A stretch of 64,000 bases of DNA from Tritrichomonas musculus (GCA_039105265.1 JAPFFF010000002.1:4464001-4528000), one strand, 5' to 3'. Shown: positions 1-10,620, numbered from the stretch's first letter. Numbers and translations are program-made. The notes: generated from the sequence alone by a model not told the origin.

Positions 1-1
1 C

Positions 2-817
2 ACGGATGAGGCTAGTGAGAGTAGTGATAATGAACAAAATACATATGACCCGCATGAAGCTGAGTATAGGGATTATCAGGTGAGAAATCAAAATAAAATT
101 AGTCCAAGTGGTGTATATATGTCTACCGATAAGAGACCAGGTACGAAGTCCGTTGTTGCTCGAAAAACAAATGGTTCACTCCAAGAATATCGAGTTGGGA
201 AACGTGCGATGACTGATATACGACGCAAGCAGTCATATAAATATCAAAAATATCAGGGTGACGCTCAAACTCTCAATCCTAGAAGTACATATGACTCGCA
301 GAGTGGTTACTCGCAGAGGCTCGACACTAGGAGCGATGATGAGTATTCTAGTGAATCAAATGTTGATGATGATTATGCTCCACGAAGTAGTTCACGTAGA
401 CAGCACAGTCTGTATCGTAATGGACTTAGAGACAGGACTCGTGAGCAGGAATCACAAGATAACTCCAATACTAGAACACCTGAGCAGAAGGTACTTCGTA
501 CTTCATCTAGAAAGCATTCCAGTTCAGTGAAGACATCGCAGTCTGTGAAATTTGGTAAATCATTTAAACCATATCGGGAGAAATTCACACCACAATTCAA
601 GGGGAATACCATGGACACCACATTTGAGTATGAGAGTAGTCGTGAGTATGGAACACTTCCTGAATATAGTGAGCAGGAGCTAAGTTCTCAATATGAGGAG
701 GAGGAGCCTGAACGTGAACCTGAACCTGAGCCACCTCGCAAGCATAAACGCAATGCAAAAATAATATCCAAACGTAGCCAAAAACGCAAGAATTTCTTTG
801 ACCGATTCAAGCAATAA
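2..817 (+). CDS. Low-complexity charged protein, cargo slot of E1 (5' end outside window)
   Basis: The frame is open from the first bases of the window, so at least 272 residues are seen and the start is missing. The product is dominated by Ser, Arg, Glu, Asp and Gln with no hydrophobic core, followed by an acidic stretch (E-E-E-E-P-E-R-E-P-E-P-E-P) and a basic tail (P-P-R-K-H-K-R-N-A-K-I then R-S-Q-K-R-K). It runs convergently with the 680-aa gene, 19 bp apart, which is the position held by the 371-aa gene in E4 and the 176-aa gene in E6. The 371-aa protein shares the P-P-R-K-H-K motif. An intrinsically disordered nucleic-acid-binding or virion-core role is possible but only inferred. Confidence 0.6.
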   Translation, partial: TDEASESSDNEQNTYDPHEAEYRDYQVRNQNKISPSGVYMSTDKRPGTKSVVARKTNGSLQEYRVGKRAMTDIRRKQSYKYQKYQGDAQTLNPRSTYDSQSGYSQRLDTRSDDEYSSESNVDDDYAPRSSSRRQHSLYRNGLRDRTREQESQDNSNTRTPEQKVLRTSSRKHSSSVKTSQSVKFGKSFKPYREKFTPQFKGNTMDTTFEYESSREYGTLPEYSEQELSSQYEEEEPEREPEPEPPRKHKRNAKIISKRSQKRKNFFDRFKQ

Positions 818-836
818 TATATGCAATAATATATGC

Positions 837-2879
837 TTATTTTTGTTTATTAAATACAACATTAAATCGGTCCGCAGCATCTTTCTTAGAATCCCTAGCT
901 GCCTTATTTTTGGATTTCATAGCAGTGTATCCACTATTTTCTCCATATAATCTAAGTTCAATTAAATTATCGATGTTTTCAATAAATGATTTGCGAGCTC
1001 TATTCAATTCTTCAGGAGCCTCCTCTTGTATGAATGTAATCAGTTGTGCATAAAATGGGGGTGTTTGATGGCCTTGCTCATCAGTTTGTTTTACAAGCCC
1101 AGTCTTGAAATCCATTCCAAATCCCCATTTAAATACAACTTCCTCTACCAGTGCTAGCATTCCAAGCATTTCCCTAGGTGGTTGATTTTTATTTCGAACA
1201 CCAGTTTGTAAGTTAACTATTTTGGCAATGATTTTAACCCATTTATCGATATTGGGACCAACTGCTTTCATATAATCTTGCTTATGTGTACGCTTCCAAT
1301 TTGACCAAGCTGGGTATGATAATGATTTACTATCAAATTTATTTTTCTCAATAGCATTTTTCATAGGAAGGTCAAAGTAGTAAATATATATGGTATTGCA
1401 TACTGCTAGAAAATTGGTCAATTTCTTGAGTTCGAGCCAATTATAAAATTTCTTTTGATCCCAGAACGTATTCCATATGTGCGAGAACAGAGATGCCCAA
1501 TAGCTGTTAGGTGATAAGCGCTTGCTAATATGTGCCTTTCCAAGACCGGAGCCACCATATGCCTTTTCTAGAGCCAATAATTGATTAGATTTGGTCAATT
1601 GATATTCACCAGTATTCCAATCAACTTTGTTAATATTCTTATCAAATTGCTGCTTGAGCCAAACGTTGAATGGAGTTGCTTTACGCTTAGCTTTTGAATT
1701 GCAAATTGTTTTCCAAACCTTCTTATAAGGAGATGCATGGACTAATTTGTATCCGTTGACAATAGCTGGAATTCCACGTTTATCTACCAATATGATATCA
1801 TCAACCTGGTCACCATTGAGGTCTGTAATCTCATTTCCTAATGGGTCATAAGAATTAGGTGGTAATAATCTGTAATTGGGAACTCCATTTTCATCAAGGT
1901 GGTTCAAACAATATTCCTTTGCAGTATCACGTGCTGCAGCTAATGGAATGTATTTAACCCGGAAATTGCCATTTATAATCATATCTAGGAAGTTCTTCTT
2001 GAAAGCTGTTGAATCACCTGCGAGTGATAGATTGCCGAATTCACCTAAACGTCCTTTGACATTTTCATAGTTTTTGCCATTACGTCTACCTAAGGTACCA
2101 CTTGATGGTTCAACCTCTTTCATAACATAGTTATATTCATTGGTTTTAGTAAATTTGGATTTTGGTTTGAATGCCGAATCTTGTATATCAGGGTTGAATT
2201 TAATTCCATGTTTAAGATGTTTTCTAGCAGGTGTCCTAACATAATCATATGGAATTTGAGAATCTTCATCGTTATTATCATCGTTATTATCATCGTTATT
2301 ATCATTGTTATTATCATCGTCAGTGCCACTGGTTTCTAAATCATCGATTTCTTCGATATCCAGTGCTTGATCATCATCATTGCCTGCTGATGGTGTTGCT
2401 AATACTTTCTTTGAAGATTTATGACTCATGAGTACTTTAGGTGTAGAAAAAATGTTTTTATCCGCATTCTCATTATCAGCATCTTTTCTATAGTCAGCTT
2501 CGATAAACTCATAGCTCATAATCTTAGGAATATATTTTTGTATATTAGCTACCTCAGTCTTTGCCTCTGGAGACTCTACGAAAAGCGATCGCTTGTCCAA
2601 GATTGAATCCAAGTTACGTATGATATCATCAACCATATCCCGGACCTCTTTAATCTCGGGGTTGCTAAGTTCACGTGGTGAATATTTCTCAGGGTCATCC
2701 GCAATGCGATAGTATTTGGGTAATACATTAATGATGTCATCGGGGAGTATACCTTTTGATCTCAGCACACTCATATCACTATCAATCCTATCTGCACGCG
2801 GATATGAGATTTCAGGAATTGGTTCTAGTTCCGCCTCCTCCTCCTCTTCCTCAAAGGGTTCCTCAATACTGGTACTCAT
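837..2879 (-). CDS. Large conserved Polinton protein with Ca-loop-like motif, 680 aa
   Basis: No function is recognised with confidence. The N-terminal third is acidic and ends in an Asn/Asp run (around residues 190-210). The C-terminal two thirds is conserved with the 764-aa (E4) and 854-aa (E6) proteins: I-I-N-G-N-F-R-V-K-Y-I-P, then D-L-N-G-D-Q-V-D-D-I, then I-N-G-Y-K-L-V and S-P-Y-K-K-V-W-K. The D-x-N-G-D-x-x-D-D stretch resembles FG-GAP or dockerin-type calcium loops. It is transcribed divergently from the fibre gene across only 18 bp. Its constant pairing with the fibre gene suggests a structural or fibre-associated role, which is an inference. Confidence 0.75.
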   Translation of the reverse strand: MSTSIEEPFEEEEEEAELEPIPEISYPRADRIDSDMSVLRSKGILPDDIINVLPKYYRIADDPEKYSPRELSNPEIKEVRDMVDDIIRNLDSILDKRSLFVESPEAKTEVANIQKYIPKIMSYEFIEADYRKDADNENADKNIFSTPKVLMSHKSSKKVLATPSAGNDDDQALDIEEIDDLETSGTDDDNNNDNNDDNNDDNNDEDSQIPYDYVRTPARKHLKHGIKFNPDIQDSAFKPKSKFTKTNEYNYVMKEVEPSSGTLGRRNGKNYENVKGRLGEFGNLSLAGDSTAFKKNFLDMIINGNFRVKYIPLAAARDTAKEYCLNHLDENGVPNYRLLPPNSYDPLGNEITDLNGDQVDDIILVDKRGIPAIVNGYKLVHASPYKKVWKTICNSKAKRKATPFNVWLKQQFDKNINKVDWNTGEYQLTKSNQLLALEKAYGGSGLGKAHISKRLSPNSYWASLFSHIWNTFWDQKKFYNWLELKKLTNFLAVCNTIYIYYFDLPMKNAIEKNKFDSKSLSYPAWSNWKRTHKQDYMKAVGPNIDKWVKIIAKIVNLQTGVRNKNQPPREMLGMLALVEEVVFKWGFGMDFKTGLVKQTDEQGHQTPPFYAQLITFIQEEAPEELNRARKSFIENIDNLIELRLYGENSGYTAMKSKNKAARDSKKDAADRFNVVFNKQK

Positions 2880-2897
2880 ACCTTTATTTTATAGAAA
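2880..2897. promoter_or_regulatory. Ultra-short divergent promoter, E1
   Basis: Only 18 bp separate the start codons of the 680-aa gene (minus) and the fibre gene (plus). The spacer is almost pure A/T (CTTTATTTTATAGAAA core). Any core promoter must overlap the coding regions. Confidence 0.6.
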
Positions 2898-5090
2898 ATG
2901 TTCAGCATAGAACAGAGTGGATTTTCTATAAAAGGGGCCACTATCGACGAGCTATTGATTGAATATATTAAGAAGTATGCATGCATGTGTCATGCCAAGT
3001 GCGAAGTACCTTCTGGGTCCAATGGCTCGAATATAACTGGTCCCAACCAGGAGCAAATCAAGGAACTCATTACGAGTACAGTTGGTGAGCAACTCGAAAA
3101 ATATGCCTTAGCCAAGGACCTTGAGTCATACGCTTTGCAAACCCAGCTATTCGACTATGTGAAAACCGAGGATTTCAATACGGAGATGCTGAAGTACGCA
3201 TCTAGTGAAGATGTGGATGGTGCCATTGGGGAATTACGTGATTACATCGCCAAAAACTGTGTGCTATCTACTGAAATACCTGAGGTCCCTGAGAACATCG
3301 TTACGAGTGATTCATTGAGTACTGCTTTGGAACCATTTGCTAAGACCCAGGACTTAAGTGAGTACGCGAAGACTCAGGACTTACAGTCTTATGTGAAGAC
3401 CCAGGACTTGCCAGATATGACCAAGTATGCGAAGCTTGCGAACTTAGGTGAGTATGCTCTCAAAGCGGATATCCCAGAACCAGTTGACTTGACACCATAT
3501 TATACTAGTGGTCAGGCTGATGAGAAGTTCGTCGATGAAGATGAGCTCGCATATGAATTAGATAAGTATGAGACCAAGGATGTGGCTGATGGGAAGTATG
3601 CGAAGCTTGCGAACTTAAGTGAGTACGCTCTCAAAACGGATATCCCTGAGATCCCCACTGATTTGGTTAATGAATCTGCGTTGAGTACTGTGTTGGAACC
3701 ATATGCGAAGACCCAGGACTTACCAGATATGACCGAGTACGCGAAGCTTGCGAACTTAAGTGAGTATGCTCTCAAAACAGATATACCAAAAGAGTATTTC
3801 ACTGATATCGGTGGAGAGGTTTATATCAAAGACCCAAACAACATCCTGACATTGGGTGGAGCAAATCAGACAAGTAGTGATGCACCTCTCATGGTCATGA
3901 AACCAAATCATTCTCGAAATAGTAGAATATTTAGCATTGGCAATCAACTGGATAGTTCGAAGGAGCGATGGTTAGATTTTGATATTGATGCAAACAGTGA
4001 TACAGCGACCATCAAATACAATGAAATAACTGCATTGGAGATTACTCGATCAAAAGTTTGTGTTATGAATGCATGTGACGTAGACGGTAATGCCTATGCA
4101 AAAACCCAGGACTTACCAGATATGACCAAGTATGCACTCACAACAGATATCCCAACACCAGTTGACTTGACACCATATTATACCAGTGCCCAGGCTGATG
4201 AGAAGTATGCATTGAAGTCGAGTGCTGTTACAGATGAGCAGCTAATAAAAAGGTGTGCCATTGATTGCAGTCCAATTGCGGAGGGGTCCTCGGATATATC
4301 AATTCGTTATCTAAAACTTGAAGATAAGGTGATTAAACTGGAATACATAGTAAGTGAATATGCACTATGTTGTGAAATAAGGGTGTTATTCCGTGATACA
4401 GATGGAAATCCCCATAACATAGTAATAGTATTACATCAGAGGACTGTGTATTTCGACAATTTCAAATTCCCACTATATTATGAAGGCACTGTTGATATAA
4501 CATCAAGTCCACTTACATATAGCTTCCCAATAGGTGGATATCCCTGGACAACTACTCAGGAATTATTAGATGCTAGACAACTATATTCAAGACAAATCAT
4601 GTCCCGAGGGTATTTAGCAACATTCAAGGGTGTGATGTATGGTACATCCAACACAACCATCACCCACTACTCCCCAATCGAGCCATCGGTTAACACCATC
4701 ACCGATTTCGTCATTGGAGCCCCAGTATATATGACCGGTAAGGTGTATCATCGTGAGGATTCGAAATGGGTCCCTAGCACTGAAGCTGACACCACTGATT
4801 GCATATGTAGTGTGAAGACCACTGGTACCTGGAAGGAGTATGTTGGTATATGCGTGAGAATCGATGAAGCCAATGGTTGTATCACATTCGCCACTCATGG
4901 GGATTACATGGTTAAGGTTGAGGACTCCTCATGCTATTCCATTGGGGATGAGGTATTCATTGATAACGCTGATAATAAACTGAAGATACTCACTGGTGAG
5001 ACTGCGATAACCTCAAAAATAAATCGTATGACCGTGGGTATCATAACTGGTATCATCAACGGATCCACATTAGCTGTATTCAAATCATAA
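2898..5090 (+). CDS. Fibre-like protein with coiled repeats and C-terminal head, 730 aa
   Basis: The N-terminus (M-F-S-I-E-Q-S-G) matches the M-F-T-I-E-Q-S-G start of the E4/E5/E6 fibres. The shaft (about residues 50-290) is built of short repeats such as Y-A-K-T-Q-D-L, Y-A-K-L-A-N-L-S-E-Y-A-L-K and P-Y-Y-T-S-A-Q-A-D-E-K, as in phage tail fibres. A domain unique to E1 follows (about 295-395), then a head beginning T-D-E-Q-L-I-K-R-C-A-I-D that is shared with E6 but absent from E4 and E5. The last about 140 residues (T-I-T-H-Y-S-P-I-E on) are common to all copies. The likely role is a receptor-binding or surface fibre of the virion. This is inferred from architecture; no homologous family can be confirmed here. 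Confidence 0.7.
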   Translation: MFSIEQSGFSIKGATIDELLIEYIKKYACMCHAKCEVPSGSNGSNITGPNQEQIKELITSTVGEQLEKYALAKDLESYALQTQLFDYVKTEDFNTEMLKYASSEDVDGAIGELRDYIAKNCVLSTEIPEVPENIVTSDSLSTALEPFAKTQDLSEYAKTQDLQSYVKTQDLPDMTKYAKLANLGEYALKADIPEPVDLTPYYTSGQADEKFVDEDELAYELDKYETKDVADGKYAKLANLSEYALKTDIPEIPTDLVNESALSTVLEPYAKTQDLPDMTEYAKLANLSEYALKTDIPKEYFTDIGGEVYIKDPNNILTLGGANQTSSDAPLMVMKPNHSRNSRIFSIGNQLDSSKERWLDFDIDANSDTATIKYNEITALEITRSKVCVMNACDVDGNAYAKTQDLPDMTKYALTTDIPTPVDLTPYYTSAQADEKYALKSSAVTDEQLIKRCAIDCSPIAEGSSDISIRYLKLEDKVIKLEYIVSEYALCCEIRVLFRDTDGNPHNIVIVLHQRTVYFDNFKFPLYYEGTVDITSSPLTYSFPIGGYPWTTTQELLDARQLYSRQIMSRGYLATFKGVMYGTSNTTITHYSPIEPSVNTITDFVIGAPVYMTGKVYHREDSKWVPSTEADTTDCICSVKTTGTWKEYVGICVRIDEANGCITFATHGDYMVKVEDSSCYSIGDEVFIDNADNKLKILTGETAITSKINRMTVGIITGIINGSTLAVFKS

Positions 5091-5123
5091 TGTAGGTCGC
5101 AGCAATTTTGCTGTCACCCAAAT

Positions 5124-8100
5124 TTAGAGCATAATATAGTCCCCTGATGTGAGTCCATGGATGAATGGGGCACAGGATTGGTTCTCGAGGACAATCATTT
5201 TGGTGTGAGTCCCGGTGAGAGCATTCTTGTTTACCGTGATCTTGGACATCGTCATCTCACTGATTTTGCTCTGGATTTTGTTATTCATCACCATCTGCAG
5301 ATTGATATTTTTGCCAACCTTCACACCACCATTGTCGATGATGTCCTTGTAATCATCACTTGTAATATGGTTTTTCTTGAGGGAGACCCCCTTGAGTTTG
5401 AGTGCCTTGGTTACAGCTCCACTATTAAATATGGTGTAGCACTTGGGGGCTAACGCAATCATATTCTCACCATATTTCTCAATGCAGAGACCCAATATTT
5501 TCTTCTCATCAGCGATTGTGTTTATATTGGGATTCGGCATGAACTTATATATGTTCTCATCATAGAATGCTCTATTCTTGATGATGTATTTGAACTCTTG
5601 ATTGGAACCCTTGGATTCATCACCAGCAACCGCAAAATATGCACTATCGGTGTCTCCCTCTATGAAATGAAATCGTTCCACATCAAGGCACTTGTACATG
5701 AAATCGTATATGAATGTGAGATACCAGAATTTGGCATTATCTAGTGTCCAGAATGACTCCTGAAGGCAAGTCGTACATTTGAAGCTCTTTGGGTTCATTT
5801 GGAGTAGGTAGTTGTCATCACTCAATTTGATCCCACTAACATAGTTATCGTAGATGATATTCTGGAAGGTCTTATCGCGTGAGCATATCTTGATTTTGGA
5901 GAACTTCTCGGTGTTCATACCATCGTACCCATATGAACCATTCATGCTAATCTTGTAGAACTTTTCATTGCCGGATACAGCTCCAGAAATGATATCCTGA
6001 CGACGTTTCATGAACTCACTAACGAATGGGTTGAATCCACGATGAGCTTCGTATGTGGTGAGACTTTTGATATCTTCGATGACAAGCCCATGGTCGAGTA
6101 GGAACCAGAGATAATAATTTGAGAATGTTTGATAGGTACCCATCGTATCGACACACATAGTTAGCTTTCGTTCAGTTTTATCAGCGGATGGGAGTTTGTT
6201 GTGAGTCATGTAGTTGTGCATGTATGAACCAATGGTTGTTTCATCGTTCGTGATATCAAAATTGCGAAATACTGGTGGGAAATTGATGAAGTTATTGATT
6301 TTAGATACTGGGCATTTCAATATGACCTCCGCTTTGAACAAATATTTAGGATGCTTTCGTAAATTCCGACTGTTGATGATATGCATACATGAGTTATAGG
6401 TTTTCATATTTTTGGTACCATTTTTATAAACATCGAATCTCTCCAACATGGAACCTGGCATATACATAACCCCTCCGTGATATGGATTGAAATCATGTTT
6501 GGTTGAACTGAATGCTGATGGGTATAAGCTATTGAAATCAACTCCAACAATGTGAGTCATAGTGTGAGGGGTATCATATGAGATTACCTTGTGGTCAACG
6601 GCGTTGTATCTAAAACGATTTATTTTGGTGTGACCCTTGATGTTGACACGATGCATGACATTGGATAGACCTCCAGTGATGTTGTTCCGTAAACTATAAT
6701 ATTCCTGCTCATCATTGATGAGTGTAGGGAGATGCATCATCTTACAATATTTCTTCAGTTGAATTCGTAGTTTGGTTATATTGGGGTCATCACGACTGCG
6801 AAGTTTGTTGCATTCTGCACAAGCGAGTTTACAGTTGCTGAGTTCATGACCGATATCGTTATTGATTCTATCGAGGGTAGGCTTATTGGTCCACGTGAAG
6901 TGTTCACCACAGAGATGACACTTACCGGTATCAGGATTGTTGTACATTTTCATGAATTCATCAAACTGCTCCTCGCAAACACATTTATCAAGGTTTCTGG
7001 GAGAGTCCTTATGGGATTGATTATATTTGGCATCCTGGTTATAGTAGTTCTCACATTTGAATCTCCACCACTTGAGATTTGGTTTGAAAGTATTCGATGG
7101 GTTTTGTATAGAGTATTCAGTATTGGGATCAAATTCCTTATACGCAAGTGCATACTTGATACAAGATGCATTCTTACTCAACGAGAGATTCGATATGAGA
7201 TCAACGTTGTACTGAGCATTGAGGGTTATCAAGTTATCAATGGGTTTAATCATCATCTCAACATCATTATCATTGTATGCCAACAGGTAATCCCATCGGG
7301 TTTTATAATTTTTGGCATCCTCGAGATATAGTTTGTAATCATCTGGTGTCAATGGATTCTTTTGGTTGAGGTAGCTGTAGAATGCTTCATATTCAAAGGG
7401 CTCCGTTTGTGAGAGAACCTCATTGTAATTCTCAGTATTGATAGCTTCATATGGGAACACACCTTTACTGCTATTTGCAACTCCCCCGCAAATGATTCCA
7501 TTTGAGTGCAAAGCCATGCTTTGCCCAAAGTCTACACCAAATTGTCGTAATGTACCTCCAGCAACGAATGATTGTGCATCGATGAATCTCAACTTGGTGT
7601 TATATTTTGAGGACTTCAATATGAATTGCTTCAATGATGATGCGGTACCGATGATACTGTTGGGCTCGACACTCCAGAAATCGTAATTGAGATACTGCTT
7701 GAATAGGTTACTATCGAATCTACTCGAATTGAACCCAAATACGGTTATCACATTCAAGTTGCGATCGATTTTATTAAGAGTATCAATTGGTTGATTAATA
7801 AAGGTTTTCATATATTGAACCTTATCGTGATACACTTGCTGGGATTGTTCAAACAACCACTCAATCCATTCGATGATGAACTCAGTTGAATCTCTTAATG
7901 AGAAGTGTTGTGTGTAGCAACCAGATTGCGACTTGACACATGATGATACGCTAAGGGGAATCAGTCGAGAGTTGATAGTTGTTGATGAACCAATAGATGT
8001 ATTCACAGGTTGTTCAACAGTTTCGAAATCATAAGTGATGTAATATATGTTGGGTTTCCATTCTAGACCATATGCTAAACAATATTCGTATACCGGATTG

Positions 8101-10052
8101 TTGAGTATATGTGGACAATATGGTAATGGCTCGCGATTAGGTATGAATTGTTTTCGAAATACCCCGTCACAATTATCAACATGATTCTTGAAGCGATTCA
8201 TATTGTGATGACCGTAATGTGCATATGAACCACACTTTGGGCAGATATGAATGTTGGTCAACTTTTCAGCATCCTTGATATACATTATGTGAATGATTCG
8301 ATTTTGAGTGAACAGTAATGCAGATTTCCTTAATGAATTGTCACTATTATATTTCCATTGATCCTGAAGATTATAAACCTTGAGTTCTACATTGTACTCA
8401 TAGATGTCAACATTCAAATGATGCTTTTCAGCAGATACCTTCATAGCTTCAATTGATGTACCCGGATAGTTGTTCAGGAAGTCGATTGCAGCTTGAGATG
8501 GTTTAGTTGAATACACTATATTGTGTTCCTCACATATAAGTTTCCTAGCTGCTTTCGTACGATTCTTAGTATTACAATGATATTTGGGGTTAACTAGATG
8601 ATCATCGAGACATGCAGCAAGAAATCGATACCAACATAGATTGTCATCGACGTTGTCTGTGATGATGAATCTATTATTTTTGATTTCAGGAGGTAATTCT
8701 TTGATAGGTCCACTAACCTTGACCATTCGAGATACCGTGAATGAAACTGTGCCTACGAGAATCAACTTGGTGCTCGATGTTGAGGTTTCATATGAGTGCA
8801 GTACTGATTCAATATAGTACTTCATGATATCAAGTGATTGCTCATCACGAACCACAATTGGGGTAGCAGATTTATAGTTATTCCAAGTGATTTCCCTAGC
8901 TGTATATTGGAATGTGTCAGTCTCAGCACTGGAGGACTCAAATACACCTGAGAGTTGGAAATAGATTTTGAATGGTTTCACCTCACGTTCATAAACTTGT
9001 TGCAAGCCATCATATATACTGTTCAATGAGGATATCGAGTTGAAGTAGTATATGTATATAGGCTCGAAGGTATCAATATCCGTGTGTTCATTGTAATCAT
9101 TATCAGCATATTTGGCATATTTTTGCCAAGCCTCTACAGCCTTATCGTAGTCCTCAGGTAAGTTCACCATGAGGAAATCATTGTGTTTCGATTTGAATTC
9201 ATGACCGAACTCGCCAAGGTACTCGAATATTTCATTATTTTCAGGATCCTTGGGAAGACCATCAATATCAGTGCTACCATCAATAATACGAGCTAGTTTT
9301 ATAACTTTAGACCTGTTTTTGAGTATATCTTGTATTTCAGCTCTATCGAGATATTCGGGATAATATTTGTTGAAATATGAATATACTTTACGTTCATCAT
9401 CTAATTGCTGTTGGAACTCATCTTGGGTATTCATATGTTGAAGTACATCAATGGGGTCATTAATTTTGTAATCAGCTCTATTGGATTTATTGAAGTAATC
9501 ATTATCCAGTTTGTCATTCAATCTCTTTATATATGAAGGCTGCTCATCATACCGAATTGGTTTCTTATGGGTTGTGGGAGGTGGAAGTATTGGTGGATAC
9601 TCATTTTCACGAATCAATTTTTGAGCTTCCTGCAAAGCACATTTTGCAACATCAATATTATATTGTATTTGGCGTTCCCTTCGATCATTTTCAAGTTTTT
9701 GTTGAAACTTATCTTGAGTATTCATATGTTGAAGTACATCAATGGGTTCATTAATTTTGTAATCAGCTCTATTGAATTTATTGAAGTAATCATTATCATC
9801 TGCAAGGCGTTCAGCCCTCAGTTGTCCAAAGAATGTATCAAAATGAGATTCTTGGAGTATACCATTGGGATTGAAACCTGTGCGAGCTACAAATGAGTTA
9901 TAATTTAGGTACTTCGTGAGTTTGCTCAGTTGAGCAACAAATGTAGTGTTGGTTGGGATGTTACCACCGAACTCATTGTTGATGATATTGATATAATTTT
10001 TGATAGTCCATGAAGGAATTGCACCAAAATTCTTATTCGAGATACAACTCAT
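5124..10052 (-). CDS. POLB: Protein-primed family B DNA polymerase with internal HNH-like domain, 1642 aa
   Basis: Replicates the element. Exonuclease motifs are Y-D-F-E-T (about residue 674), F-N-S-S-R-F-D-S-N and Y-N-D-N-D-V-E. Polymerase motifs are D-F-N-S-L-Y-P-S (about 1169), K-I-S-M-N-G-S-Y-G and G-D-T-D-S (about 1466). Between exonuclease and polymerase sits an HNH-like module (about 1043-1080: C-x2-C, L-D-R-I, G-H, N-C, C-x2-C-N). Upstream lie a C-P-K-C zinc-finger-like block (about 600) and a D-N-x-C-W-Y-R-F domain. The N-terminal region holds two copies of an about 40-residue block (D-Y-F-N-K-x-N-R-A-D-Y-K). I chose the start M-S-C-I-S-N-K; the frame stays open further upstream, but that start aligns with the other polymerases and leaves 70 bp to the next gene. 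The 3' end is 33 bp from the convergent fibre gene. Confidence 0.92.
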   Translation of the reverse strand: MSCISNKNFGAIPSWTIKNYINIINNEFGGNIPTNTTFVAQLSKLTKYLNYNSFVARTGFNPNGILQESHFDTFFGQLRAERLADDNDYFNKFNRADYKINEPIDVLQHMNTQDKFQQKLENDRRERQIQYNIDVAKCALQEAQKLIRENEYPPILPPPTTHKKPIRYDEQPSYIKRLNDKLDNDYFNKSNRADYKINDPIDVLQHMNTQDEFQQQLDDERKVYSYFNKYYPEYLDRAEIQDILKNRSKVIKLARIIDGSTDIDGLPKDPENNEIFEYLGEFGHEFKSKHNDFLMVNLPEDYDKAVEAWQKYAKYADNDYNEHTDIDTFEPIYIYYFNSISSLNSIYDGLQQVYEREVKPFKIYFQLSGVFESSSAETDTFQYTAREITWNNYKSATPIVVRDEQSLDIMKYYIESVLHSYETSTSSTKLILVGTVSFTVSRMVKVSGPIKELPPEIKNNRFIITDNVDDNLCWYRFLAACLDDHLVNPKYHCNTKNRTKAARKLICEEHNIVYSTKPSQAAIDFLNNYPGTSIEAMKVSAEKHHLNVDIYEYNVELKVYNLQDQWKYNSDNSLRKSALLFTQNRIIHIMYIKDAEKLTNIHICPKCGSYAHYGHHNMNRFKNHVDNCDGVFRKQFIPNREPLPYCPHILNNPVYEYCLAYGLEWKPNIYYITYDFETVEQPVNTSIGSSTTINSRLIPLSVSSCVKSQSGCYTQHFSLRDSTEFIIEWIEWLFEQSQQVYHDKVQYMKTFINQPIDTLNKIDRNLNVITVFGFNSSRFDSNLFKQYLNYDFWSVEPNSIIGTASSLKQFILKSSKYNTKLRFIDAQSFVAGGTLRQFGVDFGQSMALHSNGIICGGVANSSKGVFPYEAINTENYNEVLSQTEPFEYEAFYSYLNQKNPLTPDDYKLYLEDAKNYKTRWDYLLAYNDNDVEMMIKPIDNLITLNAQYNVDLISNLSLSKNASCIKYALAYKEFDPNTEYSIQNPSNTFKPNLKWWRFKCENYYNQDAKYNQSHKDSPRNLDKCVCEEQFDEFMKMYNNPDTGKCHLCGEHFTWTNKPTLDRINNDIGHELSNCKLACAECNKLRSRDDPNITKLRIQLKKYCKMMHLPTLINDEQEYYSLRNNITGGLSNVMHRVNIKGHTKINRFRYNAVDHKVISYDTPHTMTHIVGVDFNSLYPSAFSSTKHDFNPYHGGVMYMPGSMLERFDVYKNGTKNMKTYNSCMHIINSRNLRKHPKYLFKAEVILKCPVSKINNFINFPPVFRNFDITNDETTIGSYMHNYMTHNKLPSADKTERKLTMCVDTMGTYQTFSNYYLWFLLDHGLVIEDIKSLTTYEAHRGFNPFVSEFMKRRQDIISGAVSGNEKFYKISMNGSYGYDGMNTEKFSKIKICSRDKTFQNIIYDNYVSGIKLSDDNYLLQMNPKSFKCTTCLQESFWTLDNAKFWYLTFIYDFMYKCLDVERFHFIEGDTDSAYFAVAGDESKGSNQEFKYIIKNRAFYDENIYKFMPNPNINTIADEKKILGLCIEKYGENMIALAPKCYTIFNSGAVTKALKLKGVSLKKNHITSDDYKDIIDNGGVKVGKNINLQMVMNNKIQSKISEMTMSKITVNKNALTGTHTKMIVLENQSCAPFIHGLTSGDYIML

Positions 10053-10122
10053 TTGCCCAAACGTAAAAATATAAAATTGTAATCGGTAAAAATATTGATT
10101 AAACATTATTTTTGAATTTTGG

Positions 10123-10620
10123 CTAGAAATCGATTGTATCAATCTCAACTTCGGGGGTTAGAGTCGTTTCACTAGGAGGAACATTTATAGTCATATGGGT
10201 GTTGAGTAGTTTTTGGGTCATATACATGGAGATACTTAAATTTAGGTTATCGAATATTAGTTTACGCAATAGGGATATACGTTTATGAGGTTCCACGTTG
10301 GATACTGCATCGATTACATCCTTTGATGAGACATATTGGATCAATCGGTCGTGATCCTTAATATCCAAAAACTTGCTTCGATTGAATATATGGGTTCGAT
10401 TTAAGCGAGAATGGGGATGTTCAATAGATGGTTCGCTCACACTCAACAAAGTTGTCTCAGGAGGTGAGTCGCTTCGAACGAAATTCTTAGGCTGTACCGT
10501 TGTGCTTGGATTAGGAGATGGCTGTTTATGGTTCATACGTTTAATCAAATGCTTGACATCTTGGCACAAATCGGTGATACCATTTAAAATTTTTAATAGT
10601 ATATCAGTGTCAATTTCCAT
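10123..10620 (-). CDS. Small conserved protein upstream of polymerase, 165 aa
   Basis: Function unknown. Residues F-N-R-S-K-F-L-D followed by L-I-Q-Y-V match F-N-S-S-K-F-L-N and V-I-Q-F-L in the 116-aa (E4) and 168-aa (E6) proteins. The family pattern is an acidic or polar middle, this motif, then a helical end. In E1 it lies in the same direction as the polymerase and directly upstream, probably co-transcribed, while in E4 and E6 it is divergent from the polymerase. Constant linkage to the polymerase could mean a replication accessory or terminal-protein role, which is speculative. Confidence 0.7.
   Translation of the reverse strand: MEIDTDILLKILNGITDLCQDVKHLIKRMNHKQPSPNPSTTVQPKNFVRSDSPPETTLLSVSEPSIEHPHSRLNRTHIFNRSKFLDIKDHDRLIQYVSSKDVIDAVSNVEPHKRISLLRKLIFDNLNLSISMYMTQKLLNTHMTINVPPSETTLTPEVEIDTIDF

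Noticed and set aside
2249-2431. Short frames around the Asn/Asp run of the 680-aa gene
   Set aside because: Products of a trinucleotide-repeat-like stretch read in other frames.
7438-7686. Open frame on the plus strand inside the E1 polymerase region (also 5,157-5,453, 6,846-7,331 and 9,567-9,896)
   Set aside because: Antisense shadow of the polymerase; no recognisable protein features and not kept in E4 or E6.
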